A DNA stretch of 33,366 bases from positions 1 to 33,366 of the forward strand of contig JAKAIZ010000009.1 in the NCBI GenBank assembly GCA_021814065.1, in the 5' to 3' direction. Below are positions 21,123-29,895 of the stretch, in pieces; position 1 is the stretch's first letter; each line of letters begins with the position of its first letter. Under the pieces are notes generated by a model. The model was not told the DNA's origin and searched no databases. It saw nothing but the letters and a program-made list of their open reading frames with translations. A program made the position numbers and the translations under genes. The DNA comes from Nitrospirota bacterium. GTDB lineage: Bacteria; Nitrospirota; Thermodesulfovibrionia; Thermodesulfovibrionales; UBA6898.

Positions 21123-22046
21123 GTGGCAAAGCAGAAGGCGTCTGTCGTAGTTCCGACTCGAAATCGGGCGGACTTATTGCTTACATGCCTTGATGCTCTT
21201 TCAAGGCAAGATATCGATCTTCAGTCTTTTGAAGTGCTTGTCTGCGATGATGGCAGCGCGGAAGATATCTTGTCTGCTGTTCAGCCGGTTTTGAATAGAG
21301 GTATGAATATCAGGATACTGCGGCAGCCCCCAAAAGGACCTGCGGCGGCTAGGAATCTTGGAATCAATAATTCCAGCGCCCCGATAATAATCTTTGTCGA
21401 TAGCGACACCGTACCTGAACGTTCTATGATAAAAAGGTTGATGGAAAGCCTCGAGTCTCAGCCGAATTGGCTCGGGGCGGAAGCGATGATCGAGCCGATT
21501 GGCGGTGACGAAGGATTGTTGTGGGATGCCCCTTCTTGCGATAAGGGCGGTCGGTTTCATACGGCCGCAATTGCTTTTCGCAGAGAAGCTCTGATTGAAG
21601 CAGGCGGGCTGGATCAGGAATTCAAGCTTCCGGCATGTGAAGATGTTGAATTGGCGATGAGGATACTTCCTTACGGAGCAATAGGTTTTGTACCTGAGGC
21701 GGTTACATATCACCCCCGCCGTCCGATCACGCTGAAGAGCCACTGGTACTGGCGCAAACGCTGGAGGTATGTAGTAATACTTGCAAAGAGATACGGGATA
21801 CTCGCGTTTCCCGAAAAGACCGCGGGCAGGTTCCCCCGCCTGAGAGTGGCAATTGCCGCCGTGATAACGTTGCCAGTGGGCAGATTCCTTGCGGGGCTGA
21901 AATACCTGACGCATGATCCCACAGAGGGGCTACTGGCATGCGGCTATGCGCTATTTGATATATTCTGCGGCGCTGTCGCTCTTCCCATGATTCTGTTTGA
22001 TCGGGTCCCTGAACGAAAGAACTATGTGGATAAGGGAAAGCCCTGA
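21123..22046 (+). CDS. Glycosyltransferase family 2
   Basis: A 307-aa GT-A transferase from GTG 21123, one base after the previous stop codon. Motifs are KASVVVPTRNRADLLLTCLD, VLVCDDGSAED, PKGPAAARNLGINN and IIFVDSDTVPE (DSD as metal motif). CEDVELAMRI with PRRPITLKSHWYWRKRW follow. A hydrophobic C-terminal stretch of ~40 residues may associate with the membrane. It is part of the same translationally coupled run. Confidence 0.85.
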   Translation: MAKQKASVVVPTRNRADLLLTCLDALSRQDIDLQSFEVLVCDDGSAEDILSAVQPVLNRGMNIRILRQPPKGPAAARNLGINNSSAPIIIFVDSDTVPERSMIKRLMESLESQPNWLGAEAMIEPIGGDEGLLWDAPSCDKGGRFHTAAIAFRREALIEAGGLDQEFKLPACEDVELAMRILPYGAIGFVPEAVTYHPRRPITLKSHWYWRKRWRYVVILAKRYGILAFPEKTAGRFPRLRVAIAAVITLPVGRFLAGLKYLTHDPTEGLLACGYALFDIFCGAVALPMILFDRVPERKNYVDKGKP

Positions 22047-22141
22047 CTTGGCGATGAAAAACTTTGTTTTACAGTTGGCGTGCGGCAAGTTATAAAAAAT
22101 GGAAACACAATCGAAATTGTCCAGGGGCGGCGTAATTATCT

Positions 22142-23161
22142 ATGAATATACCAGAATCGGCAGTGGCGCTTGTGCTGGCAGTACCGAATGCCTTGCTTAC
22201 CTTCGATATGGCCGTTAACGGTTATGGTATGACATTTCAATGTAGACTGTGCGGAAGCACGAATATCCGCGAGCTATTTATTGCGCAGGAATACCCTATT
22301 TGTAAATGCGGAGACTGCGATATCGTGTTTACCGGTAAATCCTTCAAAGCGGAAGAGCAGGCGGAATTTTACAAGACCAGATATTATGCCGCCGCTGCCG
22401 ATTATGCAGCCAAACTAAAACAGTCAGCGATGAGCGACAACGAGGACCACCAGGAAAGAGTTAAAGCGATCTCAAAAATGATCCTCAAGAAAAAAGGTTC
22501 GGTTCTCGATGTGGGCTGTGCCGCAGGCGCACTACTTGCGGCCTTCAAAAGTGCAGGTTGGGAATGTTACGGAATTGAACCATCTGCGGATCTCGCAGCG
22601 TACGCACGCACTGCAGTAGGCTGCGAAGTCCATGAAGGGTTGCTGGAGTCAAGTGATCTTCCATTTAACAATTTTGATGCCGTAACTGCACTTCATGTTC
22701 TAGAGCACACCTCAAATCCTCTTGCTTTTCTGAAGCGTTGTCACAAACTCCTGAGGAAAGGTGGCATTTTGCTTATAGAGGTGCCGGACTTCGGCTCTAC
22801 GTCAGCGCGTACCAAAAAGGAATCATGGTTACCGCTTTACCCGGACACGCATCTCTTTCATTTCACTGATAGAACGCTCATACGTTTATTAACAGATGCG
22901 GGGTTTCGTGTTGAAAGATTGCGCAGATATGGCGGATTAGGGGCCTTAGCGCCGACTGCCCTTAAAAGCGTCAAGGAAGAAAACTCGTTCTGCAATTTCA
23001 CCAGTAACAGGACTTGCTCGATAGATCGCGCGAAAGAGTACATTTTTGTAATGCGGAAATATTTTTATCGGGTCCCTGCCATAAAAAAGCTGATACGTTA
23101 CTTTTACTGGCATGTCTTTGGGATGAATGATTTTATGCGCAGCTACGCAAGGAAGATCTGA
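22142..23161 (+). CDS. Zinc-ribbon SAM-dependent methyltransferase
   Basis: A protein of up to 339 aa. A zinc-binding pair CRLCGS and CKCGDC (around residues 34-57) is followed by a class I core with VLDVGCAAGALLAAFKSAGW, FDAVTALHVLEHTSNP and LLRKGGILLIEVPDFGS. This matches the family of sugar or nucleotide-sugar C- and O-methyltransferases with an N-terminal zinc ribbon. The start is uncertain. ATG 22142 adds ~29 residues before the zinc ribbon, and ATG 22208 or 22229 would fit the family better. It lies 95 bases after a GT2 gene, the longest gap in this run. Confidence 0.8.
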   Translation: MNIPESAVALVLAVPNALLTFDMAVNGYGMTFQCRLCGSTNIRELFIAQEYPICKCGDCDIVFTGKSFKAEEQAEFYKTRYYAAAADYAAKLKQSAMSDNEDHQERVKAISKMILKKKGSVLDVGCAAGALLAAFKSAGWECYGIEPSADLAAYARTAVGCEVHEGLLESSDLPFNNFDAVTALHVLEHTSNPLAFLKRCHKLLRKGGILLIEVPDFGSTSARTKKESWLPLYPDTHLFHFTDRTLIRLLTDAGFRVERLRRYGGLGALAPTALKSVKEENSFCNFTSNRTCSIDRAKEYIFVMRKYFYRVPAIKKLIRYFYWHVFGMNDFMRSYARKI

Positions 23162-23172
23162 TAGCGTCCATA

Positions 23173-24108
23173 ATGCCGTCGGTTTATATCATAATTGTCT
23201 CCTATAACTCGAAGGAAGTGTTGCGAAGATGTTTGCAGTCCCTGCGTAAGCTGCATTACCCCACCTATCGGATTGTTGTTGTCGATAATGCCTCAATCGA
23301 CGGGACGGTGGATGCAGTCCGCCCCGAATTCCCAGAGCTCCCTTTGATCCAGACCGGCGGCAACCTGGGCTATACCGGCGGAAACAACAGGGGCATGGAA
23401 TATGCACTTTCGGAAGGGGCCGACTATGTTCTGCTTCTTAATCCCGATACCGTGCTATACAATTCCAACTTTCTCAAAGAGATGATTGGCTATATGGAGG
23501 CGCATGGAGAGACGGGAATATGCGGCCCTCGCGTTTTCCTCCGCGAGGGCGGGGTGGTGCAGAATACGGTACTCTTTCCTCCCGGCCTTTGGCGCAATAT
23601 CGTCCATTGGATACGGTATCGAATGAATCCGGCCTTCGGCCATCTGTCGGCCGACAAGATCGTTGATGCGGAGGTGTTGAACGGAGTCTGTTTGCTGGTC
23701 CGTGCCGACTGCCTACATGATATAGGACTATTTGATGAGAACATCTTTATGTATATCGAAGACGTGGACATGCAGCATAGGGCCACTCAAAAGGGTTGGA
23801 AGATACGTTATCTGCCGATTGACAGCGTCGTCCATGAGCAAAAACGTGAAGGATATCACATGACGAGCTTCGTTAGTTTCCTTCTTAAACGCAATACGGT
23901 CTATTATCTTGTCAAGATTGGGAAGAGGTTCGACGCTGTGGGGTATGCTCTGCTGTCCCTCGTCATAATGTTTGGTCGGGCCTTGTCCCCCTTCAAGAGT
24001 GAGAGCACAGGCGAATATCTAGCATTCTGCAAGAGACTCGTTGCCGCTTACAAACAGATCTTGTTGGATCGCCCGCTGGGCAAATCTTTCGGACCTCCTT
24101 ATGCGTAA
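23173..24108 (+). CDS. Glycosyltransferase family 2
   Basis: A 311-aa GT-A enzyme: VYIIIVSYNSKEVLRRCLQS, VVVDNASIDGT, GGNLGYTGGNNRGMEYA and VLLLNPDTVL (NPD at the metal site). MYIEDVDMQHRATQKGW is the catalytic-base region. It is close in type to rhamnosyl- and galactofuranosyl-transferases, but the donor is not determinable. Its stop codon overlaps the start of the polymerase/ligase gene by 8 bases. Confidence 0.86.
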   Translation: MPSVYIIIVSYNSKEVLRRCLQSLRKLHYPTYRIVVVDNASIDGTVDAVRPEFPELPLIQTGGNLGYTGGNNRGMEYALSEGADYVLLLNPDTVLYNSNFLKEMIGYMEAHGETGICGPRVFLREGGVVQNTVLFPPGLWRNIVHWIRYRMNPAFGHLSADKIVDAEVLNGVCLLVRADCLHDIGLFDENIFMYIEDVDMQHRATQKGWKIRYLPIDSVVHEQKREGYHMTSFVSFLLKRNTVYYLVKIGKRFDAVGYALLSLVIMFGRALSPFKSESTGEYLAFCKRLVAAYKQILLDRPLGKSFGPPYA

Positions 24109-25531
24109 GTCTGCAAGCACTTACATGAGACGTCCGGCTATTCGAAAGATACGCATGAAGAAGAATCTCCATACAAAGCGCAATATAATCCTCTGGCGAG
24201 AGCTGATAGCCTTATGTGTAATCCTTGCTGCCCAGCGAGTAAGTGGGACGCTTCAAACACTCACATTTGCTGTATTGATACTCTGGGCACTAAGGGGCCC
24301 GAAGCAGACAATCCAGGCGCTGTCCTTCTCTTGGCTCTTGGCCTTCTTGAACCCAGGCATATTCCCCTCCAGCGGGAGTGTTACGATCTATAGATGGGTG
24401 CTCATATTCGGCGGGTTTGCGCGGGTTGTCTTCGAAGTCTTACGCAGAAGGCCGCGTGTCATAAAAGAGATCCTTTACTTTCTGCCATTCGCGGTTGGCA
24501 TCGCGGTTCTTTCGGTGTTTTACAGTTATGAGCCAATTATCTCTTTGTTCAAACTGATAAGCTTTGTAGTCGGTGGTGGAACGATTATTCTTGCTTTTTG
24601 TGTAACCGCTGAGGAGACTGAATACTGGAAGGCTTGGTTCACAACTTTTCTTCTCGCTATCATGATCATAGGGTTCCCATTCTATTATTCGGAACTCGGA
24701 TATACTAGAAACGAGAGGGGATTTCAAGGCCTTCTGAGCCATCCCCAGTCATACGGTTTATTTCTGGCGCCCGCGATTGCATGGCTCGCGGGAAGATTTC
24801 TCTTTGAGAAAGAGCGTTCCGTATATGTTGTCGGTGGGATTACTATAGGAGTGCTTTCGCTTGTTGCAACGCAGTCTCGGACTGCCGCCTTTGCACTCTT
24901 GCTTGCCCTGGTGTTGACCCTGATGATGAGCATGGGCCACGCCCCTGGGAGGCGGCGTACCTTAATACGCACTCTTAAACATCCTCTTGCCGTATCTGTG
25001 TTCTGTTTTGGGATGATATTCGTGATATGGAAGGCGGACCTCTTGAGCGAACAAGCCCTTTCTTTCGTGAAAAAGGGTGTTGACACAGAAGGTTTTGTGA
25101 GTGTGTATAAGGCCTCGCGTGGCGACTTGATAGAGAGGTCCATGAATAATTTTTATCAATATCCGTTGACCGGCATAGGGTTTGGTCTCCCTTCCAGTCC
25201 GCAACTGCTTGAAGTACAGAAAGACAAGTGGGTCGGACTCCCCTTGGGGGCTACTATCGAAAAGGGCTTTTTACCTTCTGCTATATTGGAGGAAGTCGGT
25301 CTCATCGGTTCCGGTTTCGTAATGTTTCTTCTTTTCGCGCTTGTGTCACCCTTAATGCGTCGGGGGACGATCCCTGGCGTATGGCTTCTTATGACCTGCC
25401 TCACGATCAATTTGGGCGAAGAAGTATTTTTTTCGATGGGCGGCATGGGGCTCTATATCTGGCTGTTGATCGGCCTGACCAAAGTGATGTCGGAAAAGCC
25501 CGGTGAAGCGGATAATCTTCTGGCAAGATAG
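24101..25531 (+). CDS. O-antigen ligase/polymerase-family membrane protein
   Basis: A 476-aa polytopic protein from ATG 24101 with ten or more hydrophobic segments. A large soluble loop around residues ~310-400 contains the SFVKKGVDTEGFVSVYKASR region. Motifs HPQSYGLFLAPAIAWLAGR and VATQSRTAAFALLLALVL are typical of Wzy/WaaL-type proteins, which polymerise repeat units or ligate chains in the periplasm. With an ABC exporter, a WaaL-like ligase is expected, while Wzy would imply a flippase not seen here. Sequence alone cannot decide. It overlaps the next gene by 29 bases. ATG 24155 is an alternative start. Confidence 0.82.
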   Translation: MRKSASTYMRRPAIRKIRMKKNLHTKRNIILWRELIALCVILAAQRVSGTLQTLTFAVLILWALRGPKQTIQALSFSWLLAFLNPGIFPSSGSVTIYRWVLIFGGFARVVFEVLRRRPRVIKEILYFLPFAVGIAVLSVFYSYEPIISLFKLISFVVGGGTIILAFCVTAEETEYWKAWFTTFLLAIMIIGFPFYYSELGYTRNERGFQGLLSHPQSYGLFLAPAIAWLAGRFLFEKERSVYVVGGITIGVLSLVATQSRTAAFALLLALVLTLMMSMGHAPGRRRTLIRTLKHPLAVSVFCFGMIFVIWKADLLSEQALSFVKKGVDTEGFVSVYKASRGDLIERSMNNFYQYPLTGIGFGLPSSPQLLEVQKDKWVGLPLGATIEKGFLPSAILEEVGLIGSGFVMFLLFALVSPLMRRGTIPGVWLLMTCLTINLGEEVFFSMGGMGLYIWLLIGLTKVMSEKPGEADNLLAR

Positions 25532-26606
25532 CCTCAGCATTCATCAGGCCCCCCTGATTAGAAATTTTGCCGAGCGACACGCCGAAACCTATCTTGTGGT
25601 CAGGAAAGGGCTCGGTGAAGCCCGTCGGCTTCTGGGATGGCAGAGCCCTAGTTTCGGTAGCGCCAACGTTATGATTTCTCCGGATCTTGAAGTGAAGAAT
25701 CGGCTTATATCTTCTGATCAGGACGAGACGGTCCACATTTTTTCGGGCATCAGTGCCTATTCATTTGTTTATGAAGCTTTTGAACGCTGTTTGCCGGGTA
25801 CGGCAAAGCTAGGGATCATGACAGAAAGCCACGACGGGCGGGGGATTAAGGGCATGCTGCGCTTTGCGAGAAGCTTCGTTGATGCTCGGAGGTGCGGGAG
25901 GCGGATCGATTTCATCCTCGCCATTGGGCACTTGGCAATGAGGTGGCATGAGATGTGCGGCTATCCCGCTGATAAGCTCTATCCCTTCGCATATTTTGTT
26001 GAAAGTCCGTCTAAGTTGTCCCCTAGAATGGATAGCGAAGTAACGCAGCTTTGTTATGTCGGCCAACTCATTGACCGTAAGGGAGTAGATTTGCTCCTTG
26101 CATCACTTGCTCGGCTCAGGTATTTGAACTGGCGGCTCAGGATCGTGGGCGACGGGCCAAAAAAAGCGATGATCCAGTCGTCCGCAGTCGCATATGACCT
26201 CGCTGAGCGTCTCGTATTTATGGGCGCACTTGCCAACGATGTCGCGCTGTCTGTGATTGCCGGAAGCGACCTGCTCATTCTTCCGAGCCGTTGGGATGGA
26301 TGGGGTGCCGTTGTCAATGAGGCTTTAATGCGAGGTGTGGCGGTCGTTTGTACTGATATGTGCGGTGCCGCGGACTTAATACGCTCCGAAGAACGGGGGA
26401 CCGTAGTAAAGGCAAATTCTATCGATTCGCTTGTAGGTGCCCTTGAGCGATGGATAAGAGGCGGACCAACTGGCGCAGAACGCCGTCTGATTATCCGGAA
26501 TTGGGCGAAGTGCATAGAAGGACGCACTGGGGCTGAATATCTCGACCGAGTAATTATTAATGTCTCCGGCAAAGGAGGGCGACCTGAAGCGCCGTGGCTT
26601 GGCTAA
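25503..26606 (+). CDS. Glycosyltransferase family 4
   Basis: A 367-aa GT-B enzyme from GTG 25503, overlapping the upstream gene by 29 bases. The donor domain carries CYVGQLIDRKGVDLLLASLA and LRIVGDGPKKAMIQ. In LPSRWDGWGAVVNEALMRG the usual E-x7-E is D-x7-E, as in some relatives. The N-terminal domain is poorly conserved. An uncharacterised hexosyl or pentosyl transferase of the same pathway is likely. Confidence 0.85.
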   Translation: MKRIIFWQDSLSIHQAPLIRNFAERHAETYLVVRKGLGEARRLLGWQSPSFGSANVMISPDLEVKNRLISSDQDETVHIFSGISAYSFVYEAFERCLPGTAKLGIMTESHDGRGIKGMLRFARSFVDARRCGRRIDFILAIGHLAMRWHEMCGYPADKLYPFAYFVESPSKLSPRMDSEVTQLCYVGQLIDRKGVDLLLASLARLRYLNWRLRIVGDGPKKAMIQSSAVAYDLAERLVFMGALANDVALSVIAGSDLLILPSRWDGWGAVVNEALMRGVAVVCTDMCGAADLIRSEERGTVVKANSIDSLVGALERWIRGGPTGAERRLIIRNWAKCIEGRTGAEYLDRVIINVSGKGGRPEAPWLG

Positions 26607-26643
26607 AGAGGGATTAAAGGTTGTTTCAGAGTAACAATAGGGC

Positions 26644-27813
26644 ATGAAGATCTTACATGTTGTTCCGTCGTTGTCCTTGCTCACTGGCGGACCCTCAAAA
26701 TCTGTCCCGGCATTATGTGATGCGCTGGCAAAATCCGGACATGAGGTTGTCCTTTTTTCCACGTGTTGGCCTGAGCGTAACCAGCAAAGTTACTTGCGAG
26801 ACTGTATGAAAATAACGGATGGCCTCCAGATAAATCTTTTCTCAACCGTGTCTGTGGCATTATTCCCCAATTTGCCGTACTCCCCTTCTCTGTTAGAGGC
26901 CGTAGCAGTCAATTATAAGCATTTCGATATCGTACACGTCCATAGCTTATGGAATCCCATTGCGACATTTGCAATGAATAGACTTCGCAGACGAGGGATG
27001 AAATATTGCGTAACGCCACGAGGCATGCTTGATCCTATTGTATTTGATAAAAGACGATGGAAAAAGAAACTTTGGGCAACAGTATGGGAACAAGCAAACA
27101 TTGAAGGGGCGTCTTTTATTCATTTTACGGCGCAAGAAGAAGCGCGAAGAGCGCATCATTGTAATTGGCGAATTAACAACTCAATCGTAGTTCCGAACAT
27201 TATTGATGTTGATGAATGGAAGTCATTACCCTCAAAGAGTCTTTTTGAACGTAAGTTTCCTATGACGCAAGGGCGGGAGATAATATTATTTGTGGGGCGA
27301 ATAAATTGGGTGAAGAATCTCGATAAGTTGCTGGATGCCTTTGCTCTCGTGCACAAAAAACGGCCGTCTGCGATGCTCGTATTTGTCGGGCCGGACAACG
27401 AAGGATACGCCAAGGTCATATGGAAGAAAGCCGAAGGGCTGGGGTTACACAAACACATTCTTTTTACTGGAATGCAAAAAGGTGAAATGCTGAAGTCTGC
27501 ATATGCCTGTGGTCGCGCATTTGCGTTGGTATCGCAAAAAGAAAATTTCGGGTTAAGCGCAGCAGAGGCACTCGCAAGCGGCCTCCCTATCGTCTTAAGT
27601 GAGGGTGTAAATATGGGCATGGAGTGGGTCGCGAACAATGTTGTGAGACGCGTCAGCACTCTTCCAAATGACATAGCAAATGCAATCTTTACTATTCTAG
27701 AAACTACTTCCCATGGATTGCCTAATGCCGAGGCACAGGCTTTGGCATCGCGAGAATGGGGTGTCTCATCTCTCGGCAGACTCCTGGATGCATATGAATC
27801 TGCAATTGCCTGA
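26644..27813 (+). CDS. Glycosyltransferase family 4
   Basis: A 389-aa GT-B transferase starting MKILHVVPSLSLLTGGPSKS. YCVTPRGMLDPIVFDKRRWK and FIHFTAQEEARRA lie in the N-terminal domain. ILFVGRINWVKNLDKLLDAF and the E-x7-E in SQKENFGLSAAEALASGLP are in the donor domain. DNA here is visibly more AT-rich than in block A. Its 3' end overlaps the next gene by 20 bases. Confidence 0.86.
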   Translation: MKILHVVPSLSLLTGGPSKSVPALCDALAKSGHEVVLFSTCWPERNQQSYLRDCMKITDGLQINLFSTVSVALFPNLPYSPSLLEAVAVNYKHFDIVHVHSLWNPIATFAMNRLRRRGMKYCVTPRGMLDPIVFDKRRWKKKLWATVWEQANIEGASFIHFTAQEEARRAHHCNWRINNSIVVPNIIDVDEWKSLPSKSLFERKFPMTQGREIILFVGRINWVKNLDKLLDAFALVHKKRPSAMLVFVGPDNEGYAKVIWKKAEGLGLHKHILFTGMQKGEMLKSAYACGRAFALVSQKENFGLSAAEALASGLPIVLSEGVNMGMEWVANNVVRRVSTLPNDIANAIFTILETTSHGLPNAEAQALASREWGVSSLGRLLDAYESAIA

Positions 27814-28684
27814 AAGATTACCCGTAACTGTGCTTGTCGCTACGAAAAATGAAGAGGCAAATATTAAGCGCTGCCTAACAGCGCTTTCACCGGCTACTAA
27901 AATCATCGTCGTAGATTCACATAGCACAGATACGACTATCAAAATTGCTGAAGATTTAGGGGTCGAGGTTGTTCAATTCAATTATAACGGCAGATATCCT
28001 AAAAAGCGGCAGTGGGCTCTGGACAATGTAACGATCGACACGAAATGGGTCCTTCTTCTGGACGCAGACGAAGTCGTTCCAGAAGCTCTTTGGCGGGAAA
28101 TATCATCCGCGACCAATACTATGTCGCCAAATGTGGCATATTTGATTACTAAGGAATTTCATTTCTTGGGACGGCCCCTTCGATTCGGAGGATTCTCTCA
28201 TAGTGCCGTGCTTCTCTTTCAGAAAGGGAAGGCTAGATTTGAACACATAGTAGATGGGAATTCTGCAGGGCCTGACATGGAGATTCATGAGCGTTTAATT
28301 GTTGATGGGTCGATCGGAAGAGTCGGGCCCGCGCTTATTCATGAAGATTTTAAGGGAGTAGAAGCATATATCGCACGCCACAACTATTATTCGACTTGGG
28401 AGGCAAATGTGCGGCTCAAATTTCTTAGTGAGGGAAGCTGGGGGCATAATTCCGTAGAAGCGAAATTGGCGGGTAATGTTCAGGAACGTCGTCGTTTCTT
28501 GAAGGGAATAGCTGCAAAGGTACCTTTTGAATCATGGCTCTGGTTTTTTTACCACTTTTATTTTAGATTGGGTTTTCTCGAAGGCCGCCGCGGATTAATT
28601 GCCTGCCAGATAAGGCGTAATTATATTGAGCAGGTCAGAGCAAAAATATTTGAAATGCAACTAAGAAAAGAAAATGGCACCTGA
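27794..28684 (+). CDS. Glycosyltransferase family 2 (WaaE/LgtF-like)
   Basis: A GT-A enzyme of 296 aa from ATG 27794. VTVLVATKNEEANIKRCLTA, VVDSHSTDTT, KKRQWALDN and WVLLLDADEVVPEALWREI (metal-binding DAD) are diagnostic of the LgtF/WaaE group of glucosyl- or heptosyl-type transferases. FLKGIAAKVPFESWLWFFYH is a hydrophobic, probably membrane-associated C-terminal part. An in-frame ATG at 27713 would overlap the previous gene by 101 bases and is rejected. Its end overlaps the carbamoyltransferase scrap at 28674. Confidence 0.85.
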   Translation: MNLQLPERLPVTVLVATKNEEANIKRCLTALSPATKIIVVDSHSTDTTIKIAEDLGVEVVQFNYNGRYPKKRQWALDNVTIDTKWVLLLDADEVVPEALWREISSATNTMSPNVAYLITKEFHFLGRPLRFGGFSHSAVLLFQKGKARFEHIVDGNSAGPDMEIHERLIVDGSIGRVGPALIHEDFKGVEAYIARHNYYSTWEANVRLKFLSEGSWGHNSVEAKLAGNVQERRRFLKGIAAKVPFESWLWFFYHFYFRLGFLEGRRGLIACQIRRNYIEQVRAKIFEMQLRKENGT

Positions 28685-28811
28685 TTGTGTGAATACCTCG
28701 TTCAATGAAAACGAGCCGATCGTCTGCAGGCCCGAGGAGGCGCTCGATTGCTTCCTCAGGACGAAGATGGATGTGTTGGTTTTGAATGACTGGTTTGTGG
28801 ATAGACGGTAA
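28674..28811 (+). pseudogene. Carbamoyltransferase C-terminal remnant, copy 1
   Basis: From ATG 28674 the frame reads ...VNTSFNENEPIVCRPEEALD, then CFLRTKMDVLVLNDWFVDRR and stop. This is the last ~42 residues of a NodU-type carbamoyltransferase (NTSFN..EPIV..PE.A...F). The intact paralog at 17050 has LNTSFNLHGHPLVSSPEDAF at the same place, so this comes from a different member. All upstream domains are missing. It follows the last gene of the transferase run and is the first of three scraps. Confidence 0.75.
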
Positions 28812-28945
28812 GGGGTCATGGGTTTTTGCCTATAACCAATTGCCTATAACCCATAACCTAGAGATACGCGAAAACAAGGTAATAGGCAATAGGTAAAGAG
28901 GTTAAGGGGCTTCTTGGACTCATGACTCCCGACTTTTAGACTTCT
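28812..28945. repeat. CCTATAACC/GGTAATAGG word tract with inverted halves
   Basis: The left half has TTGCCTATAACCCATAACC words and the right half AACAAGGTAATAGGCAATAGG. ATTGCCTAT 28839-28847 is the exact reverse complement of ATAGGCAAT 28882-28890. It is followed by GGACTCATGACTCCCGAC words. The reverse-oriented word family reappears at 31108-31250 and 33044-33101. Confidence 0.65.
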
Positions 28946-28956
28946 TGACATTCCTG

Positions 28957-28962
28957 TATAAT
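28957..28962 (+). promoter_or_regulatory. Candidate -10 box for mntA-hepT
   Basis: A perfect TATAAT that also contains the first base pair of an ATG (28961), which is a poor start candidate. TTGACA lies only 6 bases upstream (28945-28950), too close for a normal -35/-10 pair. The real promoter geometry is unclear. Confidence 0.35.
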
Positions 28963-28972
28963 GAAATCAGCC

Positions 28973-29266
28973 ATGAAGACAAGAGAAGACATTCAGATAT
29001 TGCTCTCTGAACTAAAAGATTCCCTCGAACACGACTACGGAGTCAGGGAGATCGGCCTGTTTGGCTCGTATGTGCGGGGCGATCAACGTTCAGGGAGCGA
29101 TGTTGATATCCTTGTTGAATTCGAAAGGCCGGTGGGTCTTTTGGAGTTCGTCGGGCTGAAGTATTATTTGTCGGATATGCTCGAAATGCCCGTGGATCTT
29201 GTGATGAAAAATTCACTTAGGCCTGCAATAGGGCAAAGAATTCTTCGGGAAGTCATCTATGTCTGA
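28973..29266 (+). CDS. mntA: MntA-type antitoxin nucleotidyltransferase
   Basis: A 97-aa minimal nucleotidyltransferase. GSYVRGDQRSGSDVDILVE contains the complete G-S-x10-D-x-D catalytic motif (G31, S32, D43, D45). In characterised MntA-HepT systems this enzyme adenylylates a tyrosine on the HEPN toxin and so inactivates it. ATG 28973 is preferred over 28961, which lies in the TATAAT box. It overlaps hepT by 8 bases. Confidence 0.87.
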   Translation: MKTREDIQILLSELKDSLEHDYGVREIGLFGSYVRGDQRSGSDVDILVEFERPVGLLEFVGLKYYLSDMLEMPVDLVMKNSLRPAIGQRILREVIYV

Positions 29267-29612
29267 GAAAAGAGAGATTGTTGACTACATCGCTGATGCT
29301 ATTGACGCGATGAATAAGGCTGAGAAGTTTGTCGAAGGTATGTCATTCGAGATTTTCAAAGAGGATGATAAGACAGTGTTTGCAGTGATTCGTGCCCTGG
29401 AAGTGATTGGCGAAGCTGTAAAAAATGTTCCGGAGGAGTCGCGGGACGCTGCCGCGCATATTCCATGGAAGCAGATAGCGGGCATGAGAGATATATTGAT
29501 TCATGAGTACTTCGGGGTTGATCTCGAGACACTGTGGCAAACAGTCAAGGTTAATATTCCCCAAACAAAACCGCTGCTTTCCGCATTTCTTGCAACACTG
29601 CAAAAGAATTAG
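29259..29612 (+). CDS. hepT: HepT-type HEPN ribonuclease toxin
   Basis: A 117-aa all-helical HEPN protein. The active R-x4-H-x-Y motif is complete in MRDILIHEYF (R77, H82, Y84), and Y84 is the expected modification site for MntA. An upstream AVIRALEVIGEAVKNVPEES helix is typical. Released HepT cuts RNA. Both partners look intact, so the module is probably active. Confidence 0.88.
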   Translation: MSEKREIVDYIADAIDAMNKAEKFVEGMSFEIFKEDDKTVFAVIRALEVIGEAVKNVPEESRDAAAHIPWKQIAGMRDILIHEYFGVDLETLWQTVKVNIPQTKPLLSAFLATLQKN

Positions 29613-29669
29613 TTTTATACCTTGTTTCGCATCCTCTATGGACAGAACAGGGGAGGAGCGGTTCACCCG

Positions 29670-29747
29670 CTCGATTGCTTACTCAGGACGAAGATGGATG
29701 TGATTGTGCTGAATGACTGGTTCATTAGTCGAAAGGCAGTCGAATAG
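29670..29747 (+). pseudogene. Carbamoyltransferase C-terminal remnant, copy 2
   Basis: LDCLLRTKMDVIVLNDWFIS, followed by RKAVE and stop, aligns with the scraps at 28674 and 33102. Only the last 25 codons remain. The terminal RKAVE is encoded by the AGTCGAAAGGCAGTCG word tract, so the tract has replaced the native end. Confidence 0.7.
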
Positions 29748-29895
29748 TCGAGAGTCGAAAGACAGTCAAAGGCACTTAGCAATCAAACATGAAAATACAG
29801 AGGTTTGAAGATATTATTGCCTGGCAGAAAGCAAGGGAACTGGTCGCGGAGATCTACAGACTGACGAATGCCTCAGAAAACTTCAAAAAAGACTT
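29670..29895 (+). repeat. Long direct repeat, copy 1 (S23 5' half and upstream)
   Basis: Matches 33135-33366. It covers the carbamoyltransferase scrap, an AGTCGAGAGTC word tract and the first 107 bases of the S23 gene. The S23 part is identical by eye. The other copy has a 6-base insertion (ACTAAG) before the gene. The match continues up to the window edge. Confidence 0.92.

Larger units (their letters stand above)
28868..29630 (+). mobile_element. Inverted-repeat-flanked MntA-HepT unit (candidate)
   Basis: GCGAAAACAAGGTA (28868-28881) and TACCTTGTTTCGC (29618-29630) are reverse complements apart from one missing base. They bracket exactly the two-gene TA module. This parallels the inverted ends around the S23 genes. 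It could be a transposition-like unit or a by-product of the word tracts. Confidence 0.35.

Noticed and set aside
28945-28962. TTGACA and TATAAT upstream of mntA as a full sigma70 promoter
   Set aside because: The boxes are only 6 bases apart. I keep just the -10 box at low confidence.
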